In this document: piece by piece, positions 39,531 through 47,852 of the stretch
Layout of the letters: each line of letters opens with the position of its first letter
How positions within the stretch are numbered: position 1 is the first letter of the stretch
Source of the DNA: Guptibacillus hwajinpoensis
Lineage (GTDB): Bacteria > Bacillota > Bacilli > Bacillales > Guptibacillaceae
Strand: one strand, 5' to 3'
DNA length: 64,000 nucleotides
Assembly (NCBI RefSeq): GCF_029277305.1
Contig: NZ_CP119526.1
The notes under the pieces: model-generated
Databases searched by the model: none
What the model was told of the DNA's origin: nothing
What the model saw: only the letters and a program-made list of their open reading frames with translations
Position numbers and translations under genes: made by a program

Positions 39531-40511
39531 TTAGTCGAGAGCTATATCGAGTTTCTTTCTAAGTGTGTCTTCACTATAAACCCAACCAGTATAAGAACTA
39601 GTGATCTCAAGTTGGTCCTCCATTTGAACGACAGCAACGAATGGATAGTGACCTTTGTTACGATAGCGAAGGTCGATAAAGCGAACTTCATATCCAACTT
39701 CCTTCTCTTCAATTTCCCAACGATATACTGGAGAAAATGAAAGGAAAGCACTTAAGTTTGGATCTTCTTTAGCTGATTCAAGAACAGGTGTTTTCGGAAC
39801 GGGAACGCGTTCAAACTCATCTTGAACGGTAATCGTTGTTCCGTCAGCACGAGCTACATAGAAGTTTGATTCTGATTTAACAGCAATATGCCATCTGCTC
39901 CAATTAATAGTTGGCGATACGATAATTTCTACCGCAGCCGGAATTCGGTTTTTTACGGCTTTTATGACTTTTCTCTGTTCGTAAATCCTCCAGAAATAAT
40001 AGAGGATGATTACCCCATATATGGTGAGGAAGGTATATCCAGGATTTGTACCGGTGTACCAAAGAATGAGACCACCAATATGAAGAAGAAAGATAAATGG
40101 GTCAAAAATATTAATTACTCCTAGCGCCACCCACCTATTTGAGAAAGGTCTAATGGCTTGCGTACCATAAGCATTGAAAATATCGACAAACACATGAATA
40201 AATACAGCGAGAAATGTCCACAACCATAAATGAAGCCAATTTGTTTCTGGATAGAAAAGCATAATGCCACTGCTAATGATGATCGGCCATAAAAGGACCG
40301 CGGGAATAGAATGTGTAATCCCTCTATGATGACGAATATAAACAGCGTTGTTTTTAAGTTTAAGAACAGTATCAAAGTCCGGGGCCTGCGATCCAATCAG
40401 CGCACCAATTAGAACGCTTTGAGCGGTAATTGGGTCCTGAGCGATAGCTGGATCCAACGTTGCTAGAGCTCCAATCCCCAGTCCCATGACCACATGAGTC
40501 CCAGTATCCAT
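39531..40511 (-). CDS. yfhP: YfhP-type membrane-bound metal-dependent hydrolase family protein
   Basis: This 326-residue protein has the N-terminal DUF457/YdjM layout: MDTGTHVVMGLGIGAL, GSQAPDFDTVLK, IRHHRGITHSIPAVLLWPI, and FVDIFNAYGTQAIRPFSNRW, which together hold His/Asp metal ligands among four or five membrane segments. A soluble C-terminal domain follows. Relatives act on lipids or phosphodiesters (LexA-regulated YdjM type), but this one is uncharacterised. AAGGAGGA precedes the ATG at 40511. Confidence 0.87.
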   Translation of the reverse strand: MDTGTHVVMGLGIGALATLDPAIAQDPITAQSVLIGALIGSQAPDFDTVLKLKNNAVYIRHHRGITHSIPAVLLWPIIISSGIMLFYPETNWLHLWLWTFLAVFIHVFVDIFNAYGTQAIRPFSNRWVALGVINIFDPFIFLLHIGGLILWYTGTNPGYTFLTIYGVIILYYFWRIYEQRKVIKAVKNRIPAAVEIIVSPTINWSRWHIAVKSESNFYVARADGTTITVQDEFERVPVPKTPVLESAKEDPNLSAFLSFSPVYRWEIEEKEVGYEVRFIDLRYRNKGHYPFVAVVQMEDQLEITSSYTGWVYSEDTLRKKLDIALD

Positions 40512-40565
40512 AGGGTAAGAATCCTCCTTATGAAACGTATAAATCAATTTGTAGAGCTCTTTTCT

Positions 40566-40686
40566 AAGACTCTTTTTTAAAAGATTGTTGCTTTTGAAAC
40601 AATTATTGAAAAATCTAAACACTTCGCTGAAGCGGAAATCAAACGATATAAAGTAAAAGCAACAATGTCTACGAAAAGCTCTTTTC
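40566..40686. repeat. MITE-like repeat, internally deleted copy F
   Basis: The left arm (GACTCTTTTTTAAAAGATTG) and right arm (AGCAACAATGTCTACGAAAA) are inverted repeats of each other. The inner part keeps only CGCTGAAGCGGAAATC, so the central palindrome is lost. A further relic (TGGAGCGGA-ATTAACC) lies at 40715-40748. The remaining gap before mutY holds nothing else that I can support. Confidence 0.65.
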
Positions 40687-40921
40687 TAGAAGTTTGTTTT
40701 GTATAAATAACTACGCTTAGCTAAATGGAGCGGACATTAACCCGCTCTTATAATAGCTACTCTATTTAGTTATACCCAAATAATCGCGATGTGAAAAGTT
40801 AAAAGGTGATTGTATGAGATTGATACGTTATTATATGTGTTAGATGAAAGTTGAGGAAGGTTATTAGAAGATTTAATTTATTGTTTACAAACCTTACTAT
40901 ATCATATCGGAGAGTTGATTA

Positions 40922-42016
40922 ATGAATGAGAAAGTGACAGAGCTTCTACATTTATTCGATGAGAAGCAGTTTCAATACGATTTAATTTCGTGGTACAAAA
41001 ACGAACAAAGGAACCTTCCTTGGCGTGAGAATCAGGATCCTTATCGGATATGGGTATCGGAAATAATGCTTCAACAAACAAGGGTTGATACTGTTATTCC
41101 ATACTTTGAACGATTTATCTCGAAATTTCCCACGATCGAAGCATTAGCTAATGCTGAAGAATCAGATGTACTAAAGGCGTGGGAAGGATTAGGGTATTAT
41201 TCAAGGGCAAGAAATCTGCAAAGCGCGGTTAGAGAGGTAGCCGATACCTACAATAGTGTCGTACCAAATAATCCAAAAGAAATCGCGAAATTAAAAGGTG
41301 TCGGTCCTTATACAGCCGGAGCTATTTTGAGTATTGCGTATAATATTCCTGAGCCAGCAGTCGATGGGAACGTGATGAGAGTTCTTTCAAGAATTCTTGG
41401 GATATGGGAAGACATTGCCAAGCCTTCAAGCAGAAAAACGTTTGAAGAAGTTACAAGGCATATCATTTCGGAAGAAGACCCATCCTCATTCAATCAGGGT
41501 ATGATGGAGCTTGGTGCAATCATTTGCACCCCAAAATCTCCTTCATGTCTTTTATGTCCAGTTCAAAACCATTGCCGCGCATTTAAGGAAGGTTCGCAAG
41601 AAGAGCTGCCTATTAAGTCTAAGAAAAAAGCTCCAAGACCTGTACCGATTGCGGTAGTCGTCCTGAAAGATTTGAGGGGAAAGTATCTTATTCGAAAGCG
41701 ACCAGATAAGGGACTTTTAGCAAGTTTGTGGGAATTTCCGAATGTTGAATTAACAGAAGGTGGCTTAAAAGAAGACCAGCTCAGAAAACATATTAAAGAG
41801 GAATATGACTGTGATGTTGCCATTGAGAATGAAATTGCAGCTTTTGACCATGTTTTTAGCCACCTTAAATGGCAATTAACGGTTTATATAGGAACCATAC
41901 AAGGAACAGTTAAGAGTGAAGAAAATGTTCGGTTAGTAAATAAAGACGAACTAGAGGAATTTGCTTTTCCAGTAGCTCATCAAAAAATTGTTGCAACTAT
42001 TGAGGTGAATGAATAG
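40922..42016 (+). CDS. mutY: MutY, A/G-specific adenine glycosylase
   Basis: This 364-residue enzyme has the HhH-GPD core with Glu47 in VSEIMLQQTRV, the hairpin LKGVGPYTAGAIL, catalytic Asp148 in AVDGNVMRVLSR, the four-cysteine iron-sulfur loop CTPKSPSCLLCPVQNHC, and a C-terminal NUDIX-like domain for recognising 8-oxoguanine. It removes adenine mispaired with 8-oxoG. GGAGAG is 7 bases before the ATG. A dehydrogenase gene starts 2 bases after its stop. Confidence 0.93.
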   Translation: MNEKVTELLHLFDEKQFQYDLISWYKNEQRNLPWRENQDPYRIWVSEIMLQQTRVDTVIPYFERFISKFPTIEALANAEESDVLKAWEGLGYYSRARNLQSAVREVADTYNSVVPNNPKEIAKLKGVGPYTAGAILSIAYNIPEPAVDGNVMRVLSRILGIWEDIAKPSSRKTFEEVTRHIISEEDPSSFNQGMMELGAIICTPKSPSCLLCPVQNHCRAFKEGSQEELPIKSKKKAPRPVPIAVVVLKDLRGKYLIRKRPDKGLLASLWEFPNVELTEGGLKEDQLRKHIKEEYDCDVAIENEIAAFDHVFSHLKWQLTVYIGTIQGTVKSEENVRLVNKDELEEFAFPVAHQKIVATIEVNE

Positions 42017-42018
42017 AA

Positions 42019-42780
42019 ATGAATTTGAATCTAGAAAATCGCAAAGTACTAGTAACAGGTGGTTCTAAGGGAATAGGTAAAGCAATTGCACAAGCTTTCT
42101 ACGAAGAAGGAGCTCAGGTCGGTATTTGTGCAAGGAACCGAGAAGACCTTGAACAAGCAAAGCAAGAAATAGGAGAAGATATAGCCATTTTTGAAGCAGA
42201 TATTACAGATGAGCGGAAACGTGCTGAACTCTTTGAATCGTTTATAATGGCGTTCGGATCAATTGACATCCTTGTTAATAATGCAGGTGGCAGTAATGGG
42301 ACAACGATAATGGAAACAGATGTCTCTCAATTCCACAAAGCCATGGATCTTAACTTCTACTCTGCGGTACATCTTAGCCAAATTGCAGCTGCTGAGATGA
42401 AAAAGCAAAACAGCGGGGCTATAGTAAATATCTCTTCCATTTTCGGAAGAGAGTCTGGTGGTAAGCCTACTTACAATAGTGCAAAGGCTGCTATGATTAG
42501 TTTCACAAAAGCAATGGCTGATGAACTGATTGGATCTGGTGTTAGAGTAAATGGAGTTGCGCCTGGTGCTATACTGCATCCGTCAGGGAATTGGCAGAAA
42601 CGGTTGGATGAAAACCCGGAGAAAATCAAGCAATTTGTCGAGAATGAAATTCCTGGTGGAAGGTTCGGTACACCAGAGGAAGTAGCCAATACTGTTGTCT
42701 TTCTTGCTTCTGAAAAAGCATCTTGGATTGCTGGAGCAACAATAAATGTTGATGGCGGACAGTCAAAATCAAATTTTTAG
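42019..42780 (+). CDS. SDR-family oxidoreductase at the fabL position
   Basis: This 253-residue classical SDR has TGGSKGIGKAIAQ, DILVNNAGGSNG, NISSIFGRESGG (catalytic Ser) and YNSAK (Tyr and Lys three residues apart). It sits where fabL lies in B. subtilis, but FabL uses a wider Tyr-Lys spacing, so enoyl-ACP reductase function is not supported. A ketoacyl or polyol dehydrogenase is more likely. GAGGTGA is inside the end of mutY. The pair forms an operon closed by a strong terminator. Confidence 0.78.
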   Translation: MNLNLENRKVLVTGGSKGIGKAIAQAFYEEGAQVGICARNREDLEQAKQEIGEDIAIFEADITDERKRAELFESFIMAFGSIDILVNNAGGSNGTTIMETDVSQFHKAMDLNFYSAVHLSQIAAAEMKKQNSGAIVNISSIFGRESGGKPTYNSAKAAMISFTKAMADELIGSGVRVNGVAPGAILHPSGNWQKRLDENPEKIKQFVENEIPGGRFGTPEEVANTVVFLASEKASWIAGATINVDGGQSKSNF

Positions 42781-42785
42781 AACAC

Positions 42786-42822
42786 AAAAAGCACCCTGAG
42801 ATGAAACTCAGGGTGTTTTTTT
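42786..42822 (+). terminator. Terminator of the mutY operon
   Basis: CACCCTGAG-ATGAAA-CTCAGGGTG is followed by seven T residues. Confidence 0.85.
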
Positions 42823-42845
42823 ACATCCTATACGATTTCTCTAGG

Positions 42846-43040
42846 CTAATCTGGCATGAATGCAGAAAGTCCACCACGCTGCTCAATTTCTTTTATTATT
42901 TCGCGATGTATAGCAACGCCTTCACTGTTTAGGTATGGAGCGATCTGCTGCATGCTATGGTGAAAAAATGAAAGTTCTTCATCAGCCCAATTTTCTTTAG
43001 ACGTCATCGACAGCTCAGTCATGTCACGATGATCTTCCAT
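42846..43040 (-). CDS. Small conserved protein in the yfhS position, 64 residues
   Basis: The 64-residue helical, acidic protein reads MEDHRDMTELSMTSKENWAD at the start and ends IEQRGGLSAFMPD. AAGGAGGGG lies before the ATG at 43040, so it is clearly translated; the longer frame is spurious. The location between the mutY operon and sspE fits yfhS, but I cannot confirm the sequence match. Function is unknown. Confidence 0.6.
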   Translation of the reverse strand: MEDHRDMTELSMTSKENWADEELSFFHHSMQQIAPYLNSEGVAIHREIIKEIEQRGGLSAFMPD

Positions 43041-43199
43041 AATGATCCCCTCCTTCATTATCTTAGTGTGTAGCAGGAGTGCTAACTGTATGAAAGAAGA
43101 GGAGTGGAAGCATGGGGAATGTTTTCTAATTCTTTTTCTGAAATTGTACATAACAAATCAAGAACTGGATATTCTATTGTTTGTGGGAGGTGATAAGCC

Positions 43200-43502
43200 A
43201 TGGCAAAGAAACCAGGACAAACACAATCTGGTACAAGTATTCAACACGTGAAACAGCAGAATCAACAAGCTTCTGCTGGTCAAGCAGGTCAGCAGCAATA
43301 CGGTGCTGAATTTGCAAGTGAAACGGATGCTCAACAAGTGAAAGCTCGCAATGCGAAGTCTGCACAAAACAAGCAGCAAGCTTCTGCTGGTCAAGCAGCT
43401 CAGCAACAGCAACAATACGGTGCTGAATTTGCAAGTGAAACAGATGCACAGCAAGTAAAAGCTCGCAACGCGAAGTCTGCACAAAACAAGCAGCAACAAT
43501 AA
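43200..43502 (+). CDS. sspE: SspE, gamma-type small acid-soluble spore protein
   Basis: This 100-residue Gln/Ala-rich protein has two nearly identical internal repeats, each with QYGAEFASETDAQQVKARNA, where EFASE is the germination-protease cleavage site. Gamma-type SASP is an amino-acid store in the spore core, degraded on germination. GGGAGGTGA precedes the ATG. A CATAACA at 43149-43155 resembles a sigma-G -10, though the -35 is weak. A strong terminator follows. Confidence 0.95.
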   Translation: MAKKPGQTQSGTSIQHVKQQNQQASAGQAGQQQYGAEFASETDAQQVKARNAKSAQNKQQASAGQAAQQQQQYGAEFASETDAQQVKARNAKSAQNKQQQ

Positions 43503-43514
43503 TGAACTTCCCAG

Positions 43515-43543
43515 ACAGGGCTGACATAGTCAGCCCTGTTTTC
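43515..43543 (+). terminator. Terminator of sspE
   Basis: CAGGGCTGAC-ATA-GTCAGCCCTG is followed by TTTT directly downstream of sspE. Confidence 0.85.
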
Positions 43544-43630
43544 AATTAATTACAATGAAGAAATCTTAGGAAAGAAATAGGTATTTATTGAATTGTAGCG
43601 AACAAGTTATGTAAAGAAGGAGGGGTCTTG

Positions 43631-44305
43631 ATGTGCGGACGTTTCTCATTAACAACGGAACTTGATCAATTAATAGAACGATTTCAAATTGAACAGATGA
43701 GTATAGATGACTATGTACCACGGTATAATATTGCTCCTTCTCAACAAATTCCCGCTGTTATAAAAGCAGATGGTGGAAATCGATTAGGCACATTAAGGTG
43801 GGGATTAATTCCTTTCTGGGCAAAGGATGCTTCGATCTCCAATAAACTCATTAATGCAAGAAGTGAAACGGCTCATGAGAAAGCAAGCTTTAAACATGCA
43901 TTAAAAAGAAGGCGGTGTTTATTATTATCAGATGGATTCTATGAATGGAAACGTGAGGATAATCGGAAAGTTCCTATGTACATTCAAGTGAAGAGAGGGG
44001 AGCCTTTTGCGATGGCTGGGCTTTGGGAGAAATGGAAGTCAGGTGATGAAACAGTCTATACGTGCACAATCCTAACAACTGGCGCAAATGAATTAATGGA
44101 AAATATACATACTCGCATGCCCGTTATCTTGAAAAAGGAAATGGAAGATCTGTGGCTAGATTCTGACGTAGATGACGTGACCATCCTTGAAAACGTTATG
44201 CAACCATTCCCATCGGAAGAAATGAATGCATATGAAGTTTCTACACTCGTCAACTCTCCCACAAATGATGAACCTGAGTGTAGTGTTCCAATTGAAGAAA
44301 TATGA
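43631..44305 (+). CDS. SRAP-domain abasic-site protein (YedK/HMCES family)
   Basis: This 224-residue protein begins MCGRFSLTT, whose Cys2 forms a covalent bond with abasic sites in single-stranded DNA after Met removal. The other conserved residues are visible in PRYNIAPSQQIPAV (Asn), NARSETAHEKASFKHALKRRRCLLLSDGFYEWK (Glu) and HTRMPVILK (His). The start is fixed at the ATG at 43631 because Cys must be residue 2; AGGAGGGG precedes it. It is an insertion relative to the B. subtilis sspE-ygaB order. Confidence 0.9.
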   Translation: MCGRFSLTTELDQLIERFQIEQMSIDDYVPRYNIAPSQQIPAVIKADGGNRLGTLRWGLIPFWAKDASISNKLINARSETAHEKASFKHALKRRRCLLLSDGFYEWKREDNRKVPMYIQVKRGEPFAMAGLWEKWKSGDETVYTCTILTTGANELMENIHTRMPVILKKEMEDLWLDSDVDDVTILENVMQPFPSEEMNAYEVSTLVNSPTNDEPECSVPIEEI

Positions 44306-44480
44306 CAAAACTCCCTACTTCTCTACAGAAGTAGCTAAAGGATATCGAGGTCAATTATTGAATTTCTTCTCAGAAGTACAACTTGGAAATTCAGTGTATC
44401 GATTATTTCTAGTTAAGTTTCATTCTATCTCTATGTTCTTTGTAGAGACTGTAATGAAGCTGAGTGAAGGGAGAGGTAGG

Positions 44481-44699
44481 ATGCAACGCTTCGATGTACT
44501 CATCCAGCAGCAACTGAAACTTGCAGATCAAATGATTCGACAAAGAGAAGAGATTCAAGCCTTGGAACGAGAGAAGAACTATACAGAACAGGAGAGTTCT
44601 ACAATTGCTGAACGTAAAGAAGATCTAACAAAGTTAGAAAATGAATTTGAACGTCTTATATCTGAAGTTATTTTGAGCTTTGAGAAGACACCTATATAG
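44481..44699 (+). CDS. ygaB: YgaB-like small coiled-coil protein
   Basis: This 72-residue, highly charged helical protein (MQRFDVLIQQQLKLADQMIR onwards, with heptad-like Leu spacing) is predicted to be a coiled coil. It sits between sspE and ygaC as ygaB does in B. subtilis. GGGAGAGG precedes the ATG at 44481; longer frames upstream lack a site. Function is unknown. Confidence 0.68.
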   Translation: MQRFDVLIQQQLKLADQMIRQREEIQALEREKNYTEQESSTIAERKEDLTKLENEFERLISEVILSFEKTPI

Positions 44700-44709
44700 G
44701 TAAGCTACC

Positions 44710-44745
44710 AAAGTGCCACTCTTCGGAGGGCGCTTTTATTTTTAT
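44710..44745 (+). terminator. Terminator of ygaB
   Basis: AAGTGCC and GGCGCTT pair (one G-T) around a CTC/GAG-containing loop, followed by a T-rich stretch. Confidence 0.65.
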
Positions 44746-44898
44746 TTTATTTTGATAAGCGTTATAATAGAGAAGAATATAGATGAGATGTAAAATAATA
44801 GTCATGTATTGAACGGTAAGAAAGAAAGGATACTGTGAGTCTGCCTATATGCAAAGGCATTCATCGTTTTCCGGAATTTCTTAGGAAAGGAGAAGAAG

Positions 44899-45426
44899 AT
44901 GAGTTTCCCAACGACCGGGACGAGAATTCAAATTCAAAGCTATAAACATCGCGGTACACTTCATCGAACATGGGAAGAAAGCATCGTGCTTAAAGGTACC
45001 TCTAAAGAAATTATCGGGGGAAACGATCGTATTCTTGTTACAGAAGCGGACGGAAGACAATGGAGAACGCGCGAACCAGCTATTTGTTATTTTAGTGCCA
45101 ACCATTGGTTCAATGTGATAGGTATGATCCGAACGGATGGGTTATACTATTATTGTAATCTTGGTACACCATTCACGTACGATGAAGAAGCATTAAAGTA
45201 CATCGATTACGATCTAGATATCAAAATATATCCGGATATGACATTTAAGCTTTTGGATGAAGATGAGTACGAAGCGCATCGTGAAGAAATGAATTATCCC
45301 GAAGCGATTGATCGCATTATACAACAAAATGTTAAAGAACTAATGAACTGGATCCACCAAAGAAAAGGACCATTTGCTCCAGGTTTCGTAGACCAATGGT
45401 ATGAACAATTTCTTCAATATAGGTAA
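44899..45426 (+). CDS. ygaC: YgaC, DUF402 nucleoside tri-/diphosphatase-like protein
   Basis: This 175-residue protein has the DUF402 barrel motifs: GGNDRILVTEADGRQWRTREPAICYF, WFNVIGMIRTDGLYYYCNLGTPF with metal-binding context, YIDYDLDIKIYPD, then a C-terminal helix. Staphylococcal relatives hydrolyse nucleoside tri- and diphosphates. Sequence and position fit B. subtilis YgaC. GGAAAGGAG precedes the ATG. Confidence 0.87.
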   Translation: MSFPTTGTRIQIQSYKHRGTLHRTWEESIVLKGTSKEIIGGNDRILVTEADGRQWRTREPAICYFSANHWFNVIGMIRTDGLYYYCNLGTPFTYDEEALKYIDYDLDIKIYPDMTFKLLDEDEYEAHREEMNYPEAIDRIIQQNVKELMNWIHQRKGPFAPGFVDQWYEQFLQYR

Positions 45427-45427
45427 C

Positions 45428-45462
45428 AAAACCTGTTGAATGTTTTTCAACAGGTTTTTACA
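45428..45462 (+). terminator. Terminator of ygaC
   Basis: AAACCTGTTGAA and TTCAACAGGTTT pair, followed by TTT, just past the stop. Confidence 0.8.
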
Positions 45463-45470
45463 TGAAAAGA

Positions 45471-45675
45471 AGGCTCTTTTCGTAAGCATTATTGCTTGAG
45501 TTGGTTAATTTCCGCTCCAGGATGCTCGCTTTCCGCGGGGCGGGAGGTGAGCCCCCTCGTCGCTGACGCTCCTGCGGGGTCTCACCTGTCCCGCTAGTCC
45601 CGCAGGAGTCGAGCATCCTTCCGCTTCAATTAGCGAAGTGTGGTGTTTCGAAAATTTTTTTAAACAACGATCTTT
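45471..45675. repeat. MITE-like repeat, copy C
   Basis: The copy has the left terminal arm (GGCTCTTTTCGTAAGCATTA), the full inner palindrome with GGATGCTCG/CGAGCATCC arms, and CCGCTTCAATTAGCGAAG on the right. The right terminal arm is degraded. Confidence 0.75.
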
Positions 45676-45679
45676 TAGA

Positions 45680-45810
45680 ATGGCTCTATTCGTAAACATT
45701 ATTGCTTGAGTTGGTTAATTTCCGCTCCAGGATGCTCGTTTTCCGCGGGGCGGGCGGTGAGCATCCTTCCGCTTCAATTAGCGAAGCGCGGTGGTTAATA
45801 TTAAAATCTT
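45680..45810. repeat. MITE-like repeat, shortened copy D in tandem with copy C
   Basis: The left arm (GGCTCTATTCGTAAACATTA) and first half match copy C. After GCGGGCGGTGAG it jumps straight to CATCCTTCCGC, an internal deletion of about 65 bases. The 520-base gap between ygaC and ygaD is mostly these two copies. Confidence 0.75.
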
Positions 45811-45945
45811 TAAAAAGGAACAATTATTTAAAAAAGAGACTTTAGGTAAAAGTGACATGTTCAAAATATATTAAAAATAATCTGTTTTCGAGACGGGAAT
45901 GGTTTAGTTAAAGGATGATGTCATCTGGGAAACATAAAAAGGTAT

Positions 45946-47664
45946 ATGGCCTTTGTAACGCCGTATCGTAAGCAAATCATCATAACAATTGGTATTGGCA
46001 TTCTGAAATTTGGAATACCTCTACTATTACCACTGATTTTAAAGTATGTCATTGATGATGTTATTAATGCAGAAATGCCGGTTGGTGACAAATACGAACA
46101 GCTACTTTGGTTAATGGGTGGTGCGTTCTTCCTGTTCGTTGTGGTTAGACCGCCAGTGGAATATTTCAGGCAATATTACGCACAGTGGATTGGTAGTAAG
46201 ATCCTTTACGATATTCGTGATAAGTTATTCTCACATATTCAACAGCTTAGTTTAAAATTTTACTCGAATAATAAAGCAGGAGAAATCATTTCAAGAGTCA
46301 TCAATGATGTAGAACAAACGAAAACATTTGTTATTACAGGAATGATGAATGTTTGGCTTGATCTCATTACGATTATCATTATTATTGTTATTCTATCGTT
46401 TATGAATATCTGGTTAACGATAGCGGCAATTATTCTCCTTCCATTATACGGACTATCCGTTAAGTTTTTCTATAAACGTCTACGCGATTTAACGAAAGAT
46501 CGATCTCAAGCTCTTGCCGAAGTACAGGGTCATCTACATGAACGTGTTCAAGGGATGTCTGTTATTCGAAGCTTTGCACTTGAAGATTATGAGCAAGAGC
46601 AATTCAATAAACGTAACACGAACTTCTTGGACCGAGCACTTGATCATACACGTTGGAATGCGAAAACATTCGCAGTCGTCAATACCATTACGGATGTAGC
46701 ACCGTTAATTGTTATTGCGTTCTCTTCTTACCTTGTTATCTCAGGTAGCTTACAAATTGGTGAGATGGTGGCGTTTGTCACATACATGGATCGACTATAT
46801 AGTCCATTAAGACGTCTAGTGAACTCTTCCACTACGCTTACTCAATCAATTGCATCTATGGATCGAGTATTTGAATTTGTAGATGAGAAATACGATATTG
46901 TCGATCGAGATGATGCAAAGATCTTAAAGGATGTAAGAGGTCATATTAGTTTTCAGGATGTTTCATTCAAGTACAACGAGAATGATCTTCCAGTGCTTAA
47001 GAGGATTGATCTTGACATTCGTGCTGGCGAAACGATTGCACTTGTTGGAATGAGTGGAGGAGGAAAATCATCACTGGTAAGTCTAATTCCTCGCTTCTAT
47101 GATGTTACAGGCGGAAGTATTTTAATTGATGGAACCGATATTCGTGATTACCAGGCGCGTAGCCTACGTGATAATATCGGAATGGTTCTTCAAGATAATA
47201 TCCTATTTAGTGAATCCGTTCGGATGAACATTATGATGGGGAATCCTAATGCTTCAGAAGAAGCTGTTATTAAAGCTGCTAAAGCAGCTAATGCACATGA
47301 ATTTATCTCAAGTCTCCCAGAAGGATACGATACTCCAGTAGGCGAGCGCGGTGTTAAGCTTTCTGGCGGACAGAAACAGCGTATTGCTATTGCAAGAGTA
47401 TTCCTCAAAAATCCACCTATTCTTATTCTAGATGAGGCAACATCTGCATTAGATCTAGAAAGTGAGCACTTAATACAAGAGGCGCTTGAGGAGCTTGCAA
47501 AAGACAGAACGACATTTATTGTTGCTCACCGTCTTGCAACGGTTACTCATGCCGATCGCATCGTAGTAGTCGAGAATGGTGAGATATCAGAAAGTGGTAA
47601 CCATAAAGAACTAATGGAAAGAAAAGGGTCATACCATAGTTTGTTTCAAGTACAAAATTTATAA
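45946..47664 (+). CDS. ygaD: YgaD, ABC exporter (fused permease-ATPase)
   Basis: This 572-residue half-transporter has six membrane segments in the first 310 residues and a C-terminal ATPase with Walker A GMSGGGKSS, signature LSGGQKQRIAIA and Walker B ILILDEATSALD. It is of the multidrug/lipid A export type and works as a dimer. The ATG at 45946 has only a poor ribosome site, and upstream in-frame codons continue the family-like I-K-R-Y before it, so the true start may be a non-ATG codon slightly upstream (for example CTG at 45925 after AAAGGA). Confidence 0.87.
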   Translation: MAFVTPYRKQIIITIGIGILKFGIPLLLPLILKYVIDDVINAEMPVGDKYEQLLWLMGGAFFLFVVVRPPVEYFRQYYAQWIGSKILYDIRDKLFSHIQQLSLKFYSNNKAGEIISRVINDVEQTKTFVITGMMNVWLDLITIIIIIVILSFMNIWLTIAAIILLPLYGLSVKFFYKRLRDLTKDRSQALAEVQGHLHERVQGMSVIRSFALEDYEQEQFNKRNTNFLDRALDHTRWNAKTFAVVNTITDVAPLIVIAFSSYLVISGSLQIGEMVAFVTYMDRLYSPLRRLVNSSTTLTQSIASMDRVFEFVDEKYDIVDRDDAKILKDVRGHISFQDVSFKYNENDLPVLKRIDLDIRAGETIALVGMSGGGKSSLVSLIPRFYDVTGGSILIDGTDIRDYQARSLRDNIGMVLQDNILFSESVRMNIMMGNPNASEEAVIKAAKAANAHEFISSLPEGYDTPVGERGVKLSGGQKQRIAIARVFLKNPPILILDEATSALDLESEHLIQEALEELAKDRTTFIVAHRLATVTHADRIVVVENGEISESGNHKELMERKGSYHSLFQVQNL

Positions 47665-47673
47665 ATTACCATC

Positions 47674-47705
47674 AAAAAAGCATCCAGGCAGGGTGCTTTT
47701 TTGTG
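47674..47705 (+). terminator. Terminator of ygaD
   Basis: AAAAAGCATCC-AGGCA-GGGTGCTTTTTT forms a hairpin with a T run after the stop. Confidence 0.8.
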
Positions 47706-47766
47706 TTTTTATGCACATTAATGCGTAAAATCGTCAAATAAAGACAGAAAATTTCCTCAATAGACA

Positions 47767-47794
47767 TTGCCAAGAGACCGATTTAATGTAATAA
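47767..47794 (+). promoter_or_regulatory. Probable sigma-A promoter of the peptide ABC operon
   Basis: TTGCCA (47767-47772) and TAATAA (47789-47794) are separated by 16 bases, about 60 bases upstream of the first start codon. Confidence 0.45.
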
Positions 47795-47852
47795 TGATAA
47801 ACAGATTTTAGTTAAATTGAAAAATTCTGAAATTGGCGAAAGGGGTGAGAGA

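Noticed and set aside
42019..42780. Annotation as FabL by synteny
   Set aside because: The Tyr-x3-Lys active site and overall sequence do not fit the enoyl-ACP reductase III family.
43236..43262. parS-like half site (CACGTGAAACA) near 43245
   Set aside because: Only the right half of the parS consensus matches (12 of 16 positions overall) and it lies inside the coding sequence of sspE.
43158..43545. Two long minus-strand frames opposite sspE
   Set aside because: They are antisense shadows of the repetitive Gln/Ala-rich sspE sequence; repeats in the frames mirror those of SspE and no ribosome site is present.
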